A stretch of DNA of 64,000 nt. It comes from Strobilurus pachycystidiatus (lineage: Eukaryota > Basidiomycota > Agaricomycetes > Agaricales > Physalacriaceae). The position numbers and the translations under genes were made by a program. The stretch's first letter is position 1. The number at the start of each line of letters is the position of its first letter. This document shows positions 21,101 through 46,088 of the stretch, piece by piece. The notes under the pieces were generated by a model. The model saw only the letters and a program-made list of their open reading frames with translations, was not told the origin of the DNA and did no database searches. The stretch covers positions 1,798,001 through 1,862,000 of the forward strand of contig JAHLMK010000006.1 of assembly GCA_019915135.1 (NCBI GenBank). The letters are read 5' to 3'.

Positions 21101-23164
21101 TCATGCCTCTTTTACAATCCTCCGGATTTCACTAACGCCCTCGTCATACTCCCAGAACGCCCCCCACTGGACATCTTCGTTGTTCCACTTCTCCTTTCCG
21201 AAGTCCTTCTCCTCCACCTCGTCCTCATTAACGTCCTTCTTCAAATGGGAAGGCGAAGACTTTCCACCTGGCAGATACCCTTCGCCCGCCAACCGCCGCA
21301 CACCATGCCTGATCAGGCGCCTAACGAGCAAGAACACATGCGAAGCCACGAGCGCCACTAGGAGCGCAGTCTTCATCGTCGCAAGAGTGTTGGTGTAATC
21401 CGGCATCCCAGAAGACTTGAGATCAGCAGCGAAACCCTCGGCCTTGACTTCTCCGCTCGTAGGGCCCTCCTTCCACGGATGGAACATATACACCAGCGCC
21501 GCGTTGACCACAGCCCCGAACCACGTCAGCGCCCCCAGCGCGTCCAGCCACGCGCCCATCGTCGGCCGCCCATACCCACCCTTGCCGGTCCCCCGCGGGA
21601 TTGGACGCCGCGCGTGCACCGCGATCTTCACAGCATCGCCCCGCACCTCCACCACATTGTTTACAAACGCCATCACCCCCGCCAGCGGCCAAATCGCGCT
21701 CCACACAACGACGTATCCAAACTGGGTCACCATCTCGCTGTAGTCTTCGAAGAGGTCGTAGGCAGGGAGTGCAACCTCGGCTTTGACCTGGTCGAGGAAG
21801 GGCCGTTCGCGTTCTTGGGCGTCCGCAGGTCTATCGGACGCGAATGCGACGCGTTTTTTGGGAGTGGAGGAGCCGGAGGCTTTTTTGCCGTTCCTCCAGG
21901 CGGTGACAGCCCGCATGATGAAGGGTAATCCCACTTCGACGAAAGTATTTGTGATCTGGCCCGTCACGGTATAGGCGAACATCTGCTCCTCGAGTCGCTT
22001 TGAGTTCAGTTGCACCGCTCCGCTCGACGCTGCGAACATCGCCGATGCGTGTCCGTCCTTGTGAAGGGATATGAACGGCAATATCTTTGCGTGAACGAGG
22101 GCCATGAGCCCATCTCCGAAGGGGATGTAGACGAAAGCACTGAGGGCCAGCCCGAGATAGGCTACCAGGGCACTCATCACCCAGAGCTTTTTTGTCCGCT
22201 CCTCTTCGTACTCCTCACCATCCGCAGTGCCCAGCTCCCATCTCGTCAGTTTCTTGGCCAAGACACCGAACGCGGCCATGAACTGCGGGACCAGACCAGC
22301 GAAGACGAGTGTCGGTGCCAGGCCGACGACCTGATGCGCAGGACCAGTGTAGAGTCGTGTTACAAACGCCTCGAAGATAAATATGGAGGTGAGGAATGCG
22401 ACGAGAAAGACAGCAGAGAGGAGTAGAAGAGGGAATGTGAGTACGCGGCGGATGTCTTTGCGCCACCACGCAAAGGAAGTCTCTGTATCCGCTTCTTCCG
22501 TGGATGCTCCAGCATCATGCACGCGCCACACTTCAACGCAGGCTATCGACCACAAAGAGAGAATGACGGAGTACGTGGGCGAGTAGCCTACGGGAGATAA
22601 CCACGCGATCAAGCCAAGGAATGCTGGGACGGCAAGCATGGCCGTGTAAGAGCGGAGGAACGAGAAGTAGAGCGCTACTGGGGCACCGAACTGCTCCGCA
22701 ATCTTGGAGTTTGGTGCACTGAAGGTCCATCCTGATGTGTACGTATGGATCCATTTCTTGTTGAAGTCTGCGTCGTGCAGACACATAACAGTTTCCACCA
22801 TGTCCCATTCCGCGGAACGAGGGGTGATGCCAAGGCCGGTGACAATGTTGTGCACGAGCTGAATGCGTTCGGCGGGAGAGGGCCGGGAAATAAAGTGTTT
22901 TCTGCAGAGAATCAGCAAGAACAAGGAAGTCAATGGATGGCGAATTCACCTCAACACGCCTTCTGAACACTTGACGAAGATCAACACCTCGCCCACGTCT
23001 TCACCACTGCGCGCCGTCACCTGCAGGCCTTCGCCCTGGAGCTCGGCGACAAGCCGCGTGTACTGCGCTTCAGCGGAATTCGCGAGCTGGTGGAGGGCTG
23101 GTTTCGATGACCCATTTTGCTTCACTGGGCGGAGGACGACAACGAGGTCGACGACGGGTGCCAT
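21101..23164 (-). CDS. anoctamin/TMEM16-family membrane protein, Ist2-like (671 aa)
   Basis: Multi-pass membrane protein of the anoctamin family. Characterised fungal members are calcium-dependent phospholipid scramblases, and yeast Ist2 tethers cortical ER to the plasma membrane (established for the family; the activity here is inferred). Two exons: 23164-22950 and 22901-21101; total 2016 bases, in frame. The N-terminal cytosolic domain (MAPVVDLVVVLRP) is short. The membrane part starts near the conserved FGAPVALYFSFLRSYTAML segment, and at least eight hydrophobic stretches follow, including VYIPFGDGL, which matches the IPFG motif of Ist2-type anoctamins. EVGLPFIMRAV and LPAYDLFEDYSEMVTQFGYV carry the acidic residues expected in the calcium site. 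The C-terminus is acidic (NEDEVEEKD), without a long Ist2-style basic tail. The start was chosen at the first in-frame ATG after the intergenic gap. It is divergent from copy D at 23455. Confidence 0.85.
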
Positions 23165-23454
23165 CCAAGGCGACGGCGGCGATGGTGGCTCGGGTGATAT
23201 TGGTGGCCGTAAAGTTGTGTGAGGCGACGTCGAGAAGCCTCGCGCGTTTGAGTGTCGGTGATGGGAGTGTGTCGACAAGTTGTGGGTGTGGATGACGCGG
23301 TGTGCGATGATACTTCGATGACGATATGCAGGCTCGGTATTCGGCCCGTATGTCCGGTGACCCGAGGCTTCTCTTTCACGCCTCTTCCTTTCACGGTCTT
23401 CACAAATCCAAATATGACTTATGGCCGCTCAACAGCTCTTTGACTCACACCACT

Positions 23455-24720
23455 ATGTCTCCTCACGAGAATCTTGACCTTGTTGTCTGCCTGCGGTATT
23501 CTCGTGCAAAGATTGACTGGATCAAGTCTATTGCTGGTCGCGACAAGAAAGCGCTGATGCTCGGTTTGCGTAAGGATTTGGACTTGTTGAAGTTGCCCCA
23601 TCCTCCAGAGATCAATGTGCGCGACCCTACTGAAGAGGGCGTGTCTTTCTTCTGGACGACTTGGAGGAATTCGGTATGGTGGAGGAAATTGCGACGCGAC
23701 GATTGAGCTGACAGGCTGACATTCAAGCCCGTTTTCAATTGTATCACTACGGTCGCAAGTCGACAAGACGAGACCACGTTAAAAGAGGTCAAGATGAATT
23801 TGAGCATGTACGGAGTTCGTCGCCTTTCATTGACGTTCCTCATTAGTATGTTAGCGAACAAATTCTGGTGTCTGAGGCGTAAGTCACCCAACAAGACATT
23901 GTTTCCTCCATCAAACTTTTCCAGTGCACCGTCACCTGTCCCACCTCCAGCACCGTATGGCAAGACCACGACAAAACTTGGGATGGAACGGTAGGCTGGA
24001 CTTCTTTTCCTCCAAAGTCCGAGACTCAACTGTTCCCCCTCCTGAGGTCTGATAGCTCTGCTAGCAGTGAAAGATACCGACGCTCGTGGGTCATGGTATC
24101 GATACATATCTTCCCCAGGCCTAATTAACGTTGAACTCTAGATGGCGCGACTCTTCGTCTAATGCCGCCGCGTTGGTCCATGTCCCTGCTCTTGACTCGC
24201 CCTGCGCTAATTGCCTTCAATTCTCAGGACAGATCGTGACCGTGAAGTAGGCCCCATTCGCCACGCAAAGAACCATCGAGTTCCACCACGCGATCCCATG
24301 GCGCATTTCTTTCCAGACAATGACATCGCTTCACGGAAGGACGGATCTGTTGACGAGAATAGCGAAAGGAACGTCAGCCGCGAGTTCTGGGACACGCGTC
24401 GAAAGCTGAACGCTGCCTATTCGCGCGCACAAGAGGTGGAAAAAGAACTAGAGGCCATGGGCGTGTTCGCTCCACTCGATGAGCGCCCTGTCGATGGCAA
24501 GTCATAAGTTTGTTTTCAACTGTTACACCCCGCGATGACCTTTTCTTCAGAACTCCGGCATCTGCTAGCGGAAGCGCAATCGGAACTCATTCAGCAGAGG
24601 AAAGAACGCCGGAACATGGAGCTCATTCTGGAGGACGTGTTGAGGGAGTGTAAGGCGCCGTCCGTTGTTCCTGGGTTGTTGAAAATGGTTCTAGAATCAA
24701 AGAAGGAATTCAGTGATTGA
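23455..24720 (+). CDS. unknown-family protein, copy D
   Basis: Function unknown. Start ATG 23455. Exons by eye: 23455-23673 (219 bases, as in copy F), 23728-23807 (80 bases), 23855-23878 (24-base micro-exon, EQILVSE), 23925-23990, then unresolved junctions to about 24230, an exon ending 24496, and a last exon 24551-24720. The first domain is DLVVCLRYSRAKI ... EEGVSFFWTTWRNS and aligns closely with copy F. The exon near 24300-24490 reads MAHFFPDNDIASRK, then FWDTRRKLNAAYSRAQEVEK, also present in F and in pseudogene E. The last exon holds a coiled coil (RHLLAEAQSELIQQRKERR), then ECKAPSVVPGLLKMVLES. The last intron (24497-24550) starts GC rather than GT (G|GCAAGT), at the position used by A, C and F. 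It appears intact. Confidence 0.7.
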
Positions 24721-25036
24721 ACGAATCCCAGAACGATTCCAGTGGAGATGGAAGGGTAGTTTGTGGAAAGTGAAACCGACTGCTGAAATCATCAGATGTA
24801 TCATCTCAATTCAAAGTGTATCGTGTGGTAATTTGCCAGTTTCTTTGTCGTGCTGGAATACATCTTGGATGCATAGAAGTTATCGACATCATCGAACGAA
24901 GACGGTTCTCGGTACGCGTCCAAATTGACTACATACTACAAGATGAAATTCTACTCGAGCTGTGCTAGCCTAGAAAATTTCTGACGCTCAACGACAGCCT
25001 ACACCTTCTAACAGATACCAATAACAGTTCTACTTT

Positions 25037-27675
<2,639 letters not shown>

Positions 27676-27714
27676 GCTTTGGAAAGCTGGCCTAAGCTAC
27701 GAGTCCTAGTCCAT

Positions 27715-27722
27715 CCTTTATA
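27715..27722 (-). promoter_or_regulatory. TATA box of GH1 copy 1
   Basis: Minus-strand TATAAAGG about 40 bases upstream of the ATG at 27675. The GH1 paralogue has TATAAAA at the same distance. Confidence 0.5.
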
Positions 27723-28399
27723 CAGTAAAGTGGGCCAAGTCGGGGTAAAGATGATCATGAGACCATACAGAATTGAATAAGATCCTGACACTACAAAGCG
27801 TTGAGCTGGTTCCGGCTTGAGAGGAACCCTCATGGGAAATAAACCACACAGGGTAAGAGGAGCGGTGGTGTGGTTGTCGTAACATTGATCAAACCCGTTG
27901 ACCGTATAATATCAATTCGAGGTCTTCGGAGTGTTTTATGTTAGCAAGCTAGGCTATCTCGGTGAAGACGCGTACCCTGAAGATGGATATGATGATGGGA
28001 TGATCACAGTGGCCGCGAGTGGCGTACTGGCAAGGCGAATTCAAGAATGCGGCCGACGGCAAACGTCATTATTAGAGGTACGCTGATCACAGATCTATCC
28101 ATCTTTTGAGTAGTGAATCGCCGTCTGTGTCCGGCGTTGCGCTCAAGTGTTGCGGCGATGGTGGGCTGAAAGAGAGCAGAATATGCTCAGTGATGTCCCT
28201 TGGCCCTCGTGCGGCAGTTGCCGATGCACTTGGCCAAATTTGGGACTATCCCGACAGTCGGGACATGTTACCCAGTTACGACTTGCATTTGACCAGCATC
28301 GACGCATTCTGATTGCGCTCCCGACGTCGGCGACAACGACGGAGAGAGTACTTAAACGACCGCGCACACGACGCCGGCAATGCTACAGATATAGGCAGC
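27723..28399. other. intergenic, divergent promoters
   Basis: Between the GH1 and BEACH start codons; no gene recognised. Confidence 0.4.
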
Positions 28400-35893
<7,494 letters not shown>

Positions 35894-36267
35894 ACATAGT
35901 TTGGAAACACGCTAATCGTGCTCACAGGTTGCGTATGTGACACGGCGAAGAGACGGGAAGAAAAAGTCCTTTCTCAAAAGCATATCGTGTTGGAGGGTTT
36001 TTGATTTTGCTTTCTGTAAAGTACCTGCCATCTGTACTATATCACTATGATCTGTTCTTTTTCGTTTTGCCTTACAATCGATGTCTGCATTCGTTTCACT
36101 GTACGTGTTTGGTTGGGCTCTTTGCTGAATTGCTCCTTCCGACAACGGTCCGACGACATATGGGGAGGAGCACCTGCCTCTGACGGACCGTCCGTGTTCG
36201 TCATAAGACCGGTGTTCCTCTTCATAAAGTGAAGGCTGCAGATGTCTCCGATGATAGACACCTGAAG
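35894..36267. other. intergenic, no gene seen
   Basis: About 370 bases between the BEACH stop codon and the esterase ATG; it should hold the BEACH terminator and the esterase promoter. Confidence 0.4.
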
Positions 36268-37557
36268 ATGGCCACAACTCATGCATGTGCTTTATTGATT
36301 TTGACGCTTGCAGCGTTAGCCAAGGCGGACGAATTCTTTTGGCCCAACATCACCAACATATTTTCGTTCGGCGACTCTTACACGGATACATATTCCAGAC
36401 TCGTCGATGGGGTGCTCAGTGTGCCGAATGACGCTGCTGTAAGTACAGTTTTCGTGTTTGATACGTTTGTTTAACTTCGTGCAGACTACGGCTGGAGGAC
36501 GCATGTGGGTCGAGTTCGTTGCGGAGACTTACAACGTCAGCACCGTAAATCTGTACAACTTCGCGTAAGGACTCCAAGCTCGAGAGGCGTACTACTGACC
36601 CCGAACCGCGCCCAGGTACGGTGGCGCAGTGACAGACGAATCACTTGTAGCGCAGACCTACAGCGCGACTAGGTCGTTCAAGGATCAAGTGAACGAGTTC
36701 CTCGCGTACTACGCTGATAACGGGACGCTAGCGAGCTGGAGTGCAGAAAATGCGCTGTTTGTGTCGTTCTTCGGTACACGCTGCATTGCTCCGCCATTGG
36801 TCGCTAACATCCAGCAGGAATCAACGACGTCGGCAAGTCATTCGCCTGGACGAATTCGACGCCAGAAGCAACCAACGCACTTGTCATTGCGTCGTATTAT
36901 GAGCGCCTTGCTCTCTTGCGTGGTAAGTAGTGCCATAGATCATCCTTCCACTTGGAATGATATTGACCTCTTATCTCATCAGACGCCGGCGCGCGCAACT
37001 TCCTCATCATGCAAGTCCCAAACATCGGCCGGACACCAAGTCTTATAGCGCAGGGACTGAATGGGACGCTCCAGGCGAACATGAGCGACAATTTCAATGA
37101 CCAGCTGAATAGTGCTATGACGACGTTCAAGCAGAACTCGACTGAGCTGGGGAGGGACGTGAGTATACAGATACACCCCACTAGGGCGTTGTTCGATGTC
37201 GTGTTGGATAATGCGGATGTCCTGGGTTTTGAGAACGTTACTGGTGAGTGCGGTAAATGATATGGAGTTGGCAAGCTACTGACTCGGAATTTGTTGAAGC
37301 GGGATGGTGGACTGGACTAGGAGCGGAGGAGAAGCTGGTTTCGAAGGCGACATACTTTTGGTGGAATAAGTGAGTTTTAGCCTACTCGGCGTGCTAGATG
37401 GATCGCTAAAGCGTTTGATCAACAGCTTCCATCCTACATGGGGCGTTCACGAGTGAGTGCTGGCCTTGACACTAGGATCGTTCTCGCATTGATATTTTTC
37501 CCCAGCATATTGGGCCACAGCGTGGCTGCTTTTCTGTCCAAATGGTCCGGATTGTAG
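36268..37557 (+). CDS. secreted GDSL/SGNH esterase, CE16-like
   Basis: Secreted GDSL-family esterase resembling carbohydrate-esterase family 16 acetyl esterases, which remove acetyl groups from hemicellulose fragments. The start ATG at 36268 gives MATTHACALLILTLAALAKA, a signal peptide. Block I is IFSFGDSYTD, with the catalytic Ser. A Gly-containing block follows (NFAYGGAVT), and block III is FVSFFGINDVG, with the GxND Asn. The C-terminal block reads YFWWNNFHPTWGVHD. The His is present, but the residue three before it, Asp in the usual DxxH, is Asn here; the AAC codon that follows is formed across an intron (GGAATAA|GTGAGT). Length and block order fit CE16. Whether the Asn lowers activity or another acid substitutes is unknown. 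Confidence 0.85.
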
Positions 37558-37813
37558 AACGGAGTGAGTCCTTGGGCGATACGGGTCAAGTTTTGCAGAG
37601 AGCCGTGGTCATAGTGAAAGGACAGGAGGAGTCTTTGATACCTGTATCTATCATAGTGTTAGGTTTAGTGCGCCACAGTCGGCGAATATGGAGCAATAAT
37701 GACAGTAGCAGGCGCGATCAAGCGGCGGACCAAGGGCGGACGCCGGATCAGGGTCGGGCGGCAGATAGGCAGTTCAATGCGGCAAGATTATTATAATTAC
37801 GCATGAGCGCAGC

Positions 37814-40800
37814 ATGGACGCTTTCTCATCAACCACCATGGACGAGAAAGCATACGCCAGCAAGGCTGGCGCTATACCGGTGCCAGCGACGGCGCAGGTG
37901 CCCCCTCCTCGACGACGCATCACAGGGAAACGGATACTGGCTGCGACGGCTGTTGGACTGGCTGTCCATATACTGCTCCGATCCTCAACAAATCTCCTTC
38001 TTCCGGGAGATAGCGACAAAGGGCATGGGAAACACAAGCCTCTGGTTGGCAAGGCCGCCGAAGAAGTCTTTCTGTACGTGGCGATCTCATCGTGCATATG
38101 ACTTGACTTGACCTTTCCTTAGCTCAGTGCCCAATGAAACGCAATGCTTGGAGACTTCGCGTCATTACACGTCGAAGCCGCACCCAGCTGGCTCAGCCAA
38201 CGACTTCACCACCGCCGTCGACTTTCTCCACCTCCTCCAGACCGAGCTCGGCATTCCGCCGCCTGAAGACGAGCCCGTCTTCCCCGCTGGCTCGCCCGAG
38301 TCCCAGAAGGCGACACTATCCATCCCCCACACGCACACTCCGCAGGCGTGGATCGACCAGTACTACCCCGTTATGAACACGCCTCTAGATCGCGCTGTCC
38401 AGGTTCTGGATGACGAGGGCCATGTCATCTGGGACGCAGACTTGACGGAGCACACCGACGGCACTGACCCGGAAGCCGGAGAGTACTATGATTTCGTGCC
38501 TACTTTCCACGGTTTGTCCAAGGAAGGCGATGTCACCGGCAAGGTATATTTTCTTCCATGCGGTGTCTACTCGCTTTGACACCACACGTTACAGCTCGTG
38601 TATGCCAACTACGGTCTGAAAGAGGTAGAGTCTTCTCTCCATTCCGCGTGAGACTCCACCTCATCGACTTCAAGGACTACGATGCTCTTCTTGAGAAAGG
38701 TACGCACGCATTCTCTATCCTGAAACTCGCAATTAACACTGTCATAGGTGTCAACTTGACTGGGACTATCATCCTCGCGCGTTACGGTGCAAACTTCCGT
38801 GGTCTCAAGGTATATATTCCCACTTTGCTCTCATTCTGTATCTGAACCTTTGTTAGGTCAAAGGTGCTCAAGAAGTTGGCGCTGTTGGTATCCTCATCTA
38901 CAGCGATCTTCGCGACGACGGCTTGGTCACGGAGGAAAATGGCTACAAGCCGTAAGATTTTCGTTTCTAAGTACTACGTTTCTTTTCTCATAGGACTACC
39001 AGATATCCATATGGACCAGCCCGTAGCCCGACCTCCGTCCAGCGTGGAAGTGTCCAATTCATCAGCATGTACCCCGGAGACCCGACCACGCCTGGATATC
39101 CTGCATACGAGAATGCCACCCGTACTGATGGACAGAACATCCCCTCTATCCCTAGTTTGCCATTCTCCTCTTCGAATGCTGCGAAACTTTTGGAACTTGC
39201 TGAGCACAGCGGGACCGTCCGGTTAGTCAACAAAGGTATTGATACGCTCGCATTCGAGTTTGGGTGACTGATTCAGTCGTGATAGTCGACACGAGGGTTA
39301 TGCCTATCTGGAACACTATGGCGGTCATTCCTGGATACATCACTGACGAAGTGCTTGTCATTGGGAACCACCGTGATGGTGAGTACCGTTTATACTAATT
39401 CGAACGATGTTTTACTCATGCTCTTTGTAGCATGGGTATGTGAATTGTTTATACCGACGTCCGAACGACGTGCTGAAGACTGTCTCGCAAGGTCATGGGT
39501 GCCTCGGACCCAACCAGCGGAACCGCTACTCTTTCGGAGACGATTCGAGGTCTTGGTGTCCTCATGAGGAAAGGCTGGAAGCCACTCCGTACAATTGTCT
39601 TGGCCAGTTGGGATGCCGAAGAGGTATGCCTCAACCATACGACTAATGCTAAGCGTCTACTGACGCCTTCCCAGTATGGTCTCATTGGTAGCACCGAGTG
39701 GGGTGAAGACTTTGCTGAATGGATTGACAAGCACGTCGTTGCCTACCTCAACCTTGGTCGGTCATCCCACCCCACCACCCATTCACCGTTTCTGACTGTC
39801 ACTCAGACTCTTCCGGTGGCGGATCCGGCTGGGGTGCGGCTGCGTCGCCTCTATTGGCGCACTTCATCAAGCAGACGGCCCAGGAGATCCCTCATCCGAC
39901 TGATCCCGGCCGCACGCTCTGGGATGCTCGGTCGGACCAGGGGCCCTTCACTGGTGCGCGCGAAGACGGCCGTGTCGTATTCGACGAAGACTCCATGGCC
40001 ATGGTTACTGCTGCTGCTTCGTCTGCCCCAGAGATTGGCGTCATGGGCTCTGGCAGTGACTTCACGGTCTTCTTGCAACGTATTGGTGTATGTCCAATAC
40101 TGCCGTCTTGAGTCGAAGGTTGATGTTGACGTCGGATATAGGTTGCTAGCTCGGACGGAAGCTTCTATAGCACGCCGACTGATTCGGTCTACCACTATCA
40201 TTCCGTCTATGACTCGGAATACTGGATGGAGAAGTATGGTGATCCGGGTTTCCATCGACATGTAAGTGAACCCCTCCATTGTAACACGTCTCGAAGATCT
40301 GACCATTGCTTCACTGTAGGTTGCTGTTGCCAAGCACCTGGGCCTCCAAATTCTACGTCTCACTGGCGACCTTGTTCTGCCTTTCAACACCACCTTCTAT
40401 TCGCTCGAGATTGAGGGCTACCTTGACGTGTAAGCGGTATCGGCATTACGATGGTTGATCGTAACTCACATGCAACCTCTTAGTGTTGAGAAGCTCGAAG
40501 GAATCAAGACACTAGACGTCGACTTCACCTCACTACGCGAGTCTATCCACGTCTTGCAGACCGTCAGCCAAGCTCTCGACTACGAGAAATACGTCGCAGA
40601 GAAGGAGCTCGTCGAAATCGTCAAGAAATGGAAGAAGACGGGATCCAAGCTCAGGAAGATCAAGCACAAGCTGAGGAAGGCGTTTTGCAAGATCCAGGCC
40701 AAGCTCGGAAAGCCCTGCCAGTCGCATTCTCTTCAGCACGAAAGGCGTATCGGCGACAGGGCCGGCCAGATTGGGCGCTTCGCTGCGTGGCAGCAGGAGC

Positions 40801-41249
40801 AGGGCTTGGAGGAGCTCAGTATGGATGCCCTTTATGGTATTGCCCTTCAGGCAGGCTTCGACCGTCCCCTGCGCGGGTGCTCGAAGGCGGGTACGCGCCG
40901 CGCGCCGAAGCTTCCGTTCCACGAGCTGGGCAAGGCAGTGAAGCGCGTTCGCGCTGTGAACAAGAAGCTCATCTCCTTTGAGCGGGGTTTTATCTCCGAA
41001 GAGGGTATCCCTGAGCGGGAGTGGTATAAGCACTTGGGTGTGGCGCCTGGAAAGTGGCTTGGTATGTCCAGTTCTGACAAGCTTCGTATAAGTTGGGACG
41101 CTGATATGGTTGTGATAGGTTATGGAGCTACGACGCTGCCTGCGTTGACTGAGGCCATTACGATTGAGAAGAATGCTACGCTGGCGCAGTATGAGGCGTC
41201 CCGATTGAAGGGCTTGATTGATGCGCTGGCGGAGAATCTACGTGTTTAG
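37814..41249 (+). CDS. M28 family zinc metallopeptidase, glutamate carboxypeptidase II / Vps70-like
   Basis: Type II membrane peptidase of family M28 with PA, peptidase and transferrin-receptor-dimer regions, probably vacuolar or secretory-pathway. The ATG at 37814 is followed by a basic stretch and one helix (ILAATAVGLAVHILL). The protease-associated domain includes TIILARYGANFRGLKVKGAQ and GILIYSDLRDDG. Zinc ligands and catalytic residues appear as VIGNHRDAW (His, Asp), SWDAEEYGLIGSTEW (Glu-Glu), AYLNLDSS (Asp) and YHYHSVYDSE (His). The dimerisation-like C-terminus ends ALAENLRV. An unusual lysine-rich insert (KKWKKTGSKLRKIKHKLRKA, with two nearby Cys) of roughly 60-70 residues sits at the start of the C-terminal domain (about 40620-40760). 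About a dozen introns; frame is continuous. Confidence 0.88.
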
Positions 41250-41493
41250 ATGTATTCGACGCGATGTGATCTAGGAAATGGGAGGAGAGGAAATGTGTAT
41301 TTGAACAATGAACAATATATATGCAACTATAACTCTGTGATCCTATCTTTCATGTTTCACTCACTGTTCAATACAGTACGTAGGTTCACGTCAGAGGAGC
41401 GGCCTTTCTTCGGTTGTTGGGACCACACCTGGTGCTGGACCGGTTCCATTGCGAAGTCACTGGTCTCATGATCGTTTCTATTCTGCATATGCA

Positions 41494-41500
41494 TATAAAA
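41494..41500 (+). promoter_or_regulatory. TATA box of GH1 copy 2
   Basis: TATAAAA 43 bases upstream of the ATG at 41543. Confidence 0.5.
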
Positions 41501-41542
41501 GATGGGCTAGACGTCGTATCAGCTCAGGCGAAGCTCAGAGCC

Positions 41543-44179
<2,637 letters not shown>

Positions 44180-44841
44180 AATATATTTCGTGCGCTCGGC
44201 GTGAACGTGAATGCTTGTATTCGTGCACCCTCATATTAGAATTTATCTCAAGTTCAATGTTCCTTTGTGGCTGTTACTTCATTCGGTACATAACAATATT
44301 GCTTCGCCGAATAGCCTAGTAGTTTTCAAATCAGCAACAATGTCGCTCTCATTGGGTTCGAGATTGCACACAGGCTGCGACATGCCTTGGCGGCGCTGTA
44401 TACGACGTGGTGTAGCTAGCGGCGGGTCGGACGTTTGAATTATTTGTGCAGGATGACGGTGGTCCTGGTCATACAAAAGTTTTCAGATCCCCTTTTTTCA
44501 ATGAGACCCAACAAGGTCCAAGCGGGAGGCGGGAAACAGCGGGCCGCCTCCCCCACGTGGCTATCGTACTGTTTAGGAATACCCGACGATGGCGGGAAAA
44601 TCCAATTCGGCTTTCTTACTCTTCCCGTCATGTCTACCGATTCACCCTCCCGCGCTGTGTCGGTGCTCTCCACAATGAGTCCCACCGCCCTTACTTCTGC
44701 CTGCCATGCCGGCATTAGAACGCGCTATATCGCAATATAATTCAATATGATCGCGAATTTGGGTATGTCATGCCATACAGTATGTGCCAGGCCCGCGTGT
44801 TGATAACGCCCAGCCTTCCTTGATCTTCAACCACCACCACC
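44180..44841. other. intergenic, no gene seen
   Basis: About 660 bases between GH1 copy 2 and the aldo-keto reductase. Some short frames on both strands but no motif. CCACCACCACC directly precedes the ATG at 44842. Confidence 0.4.
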
Positions 44842-46046
44842 ATGCCTTGGGAAACGATTCAGCTCAACGATGGTACGCGCACCAAGGTTCTCTCCTGTCA
44901 TTTCGCCTCTCATTGCAGTGCTTGCAGGTCGCAAGATTCCCTCCCTTGCCTTTGGGACTTGGAAACTTGGCAACGGCGAGGGTACGATATCTCAGGTCGA
45001 CCAGGCTATTTCTGTCGGCTTCTCCCACGTCGACACGGCCCAAGCCTACCGAAACGAAACCGAGGCGGGTATTGCCATACGCGAAAGTGGTTTGGCGCGC
45101 GAGGATATCTTTGTTACAACGAAGTACTCTGGATTGAATGGTGCAGACATCAAAACGTCCATTAAAGATAGTCTGAACAACGTAAGTGTGATTGATTGTC
45201 CGAGTAGGCCGTGTAACTAAAGCTCTGCAGCTGGGGATCGCTTATGTCGACCTGTACCTCATCCATCACCCACGGCTAGCACAGCCTGACATCCCGACGG
45301 CGTGGAAGGAGCTGGAGGCCTTGGTTGAACAAGGTCTTGTCAAGAGCATCGGTGTGAGCAACTTTCAGGTCCAGGACCTCGCTATCCTCTTGGCGTCCAG
45401 TAAGATCAAACCCGTTGCGAACCAGGCGAGTCTCTTGAATCAGCCAGGAAACAAGGCTCACGTCTCTTGCAGATCGAGCTGCATCCATACGTGTACGCGA
45501 AGCAACTTCCTATCATCGAGTTCTCCAAGAAGGCGGGCATCGTAATCGAGGCGTATAGTGCGCTCATGTACGTGTTCTTGTGCCTTCGCGAAAATCAGCT
45601 GACATTCATGACTAGTCCCATCGTCGTTCAACCTGGTGGACCTGTCGATGAGCCAGTCAATAAGTTGGCCGAAAAGTATAACGTTTCGCCTGACCAAATT
45701 CTCCTGGCGTGGACAAAGTCAAAGGGCGCTGTGGTCGTAACGTGAGTAGAACGCGTTCTATATAAAACCCAACTCACTTTGATCTAGAACGAGCTCGAAG
45801 AAATCTCGCTTGGAGGGATACTTGAACGCCGGTGACCTCAGTACGTGTCCAATGCCCACTGCAACATTTTCCTGATTCTTTCCAGCTTTGGAGCCCGGCG
45901 AAATTCTCTCAATCGACATTGCCGGCGCGAAAGGGCCTAGTTCATACAAGGCAGAGCTGTACCGCATCATCTTACTTCTTCTCTTCGTCGGATGCGCGTA
46001 CTATGGTATGGAGAACATCTCAGACATCATGAGTTCCGTCTCATAA
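44842..46046 (+). CDS. aldo-keto reductase with C-terminal membrane anchor
   Basis: NAD(P)H-dependent aldo-keto reductase. The start ATG at 44842 (MPWETIQLNDG) is followed by an intron, then RKIPSLAFGTWKLGNGEG. The tetrad is visible: Asp in FSHVDTAQAY, Tyr in the same motif, Lys in VTTKYSGL, His in YLIHHPRL. SIGVSNFQVQDL and NQ-IELHPYVY are standard signatures; cofactor-binding TSSKKSRLEGYL lies near the end. After the barrel the protein continues into a basic residue and IILLLLFVGCAYYGM, a predicted membrane segment of about 15 residues, with a short polar end (ENISDIMSSVS). This suggests tail anchoring in ER or another membrane, which is uncommon for the family (inference). Stop TAA 46044-46046; it converges with the neighbouring dehydrogenase gene 42 bases away. 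Confidence 0.88.
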
Positions 46047-46088
46047 AGTGTATGATAATCATAAATGGTAACAATGACAGGATCATGA

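Noticed and set aside
21417..21928. Long plus-strand open frames opposite the anoctamin gene
   Set aside because: They are shadows of the GC-rich minus-strand coding sequence; the minus strand has the membrane helices and IPFG motif.
24000..24210. Stops in copy D suggesting it is a pseudogene
   Set aside because: The region has several GT/AG choices and clean exons on both sides; unresolved splicing is a simpler explanation than a lesion.
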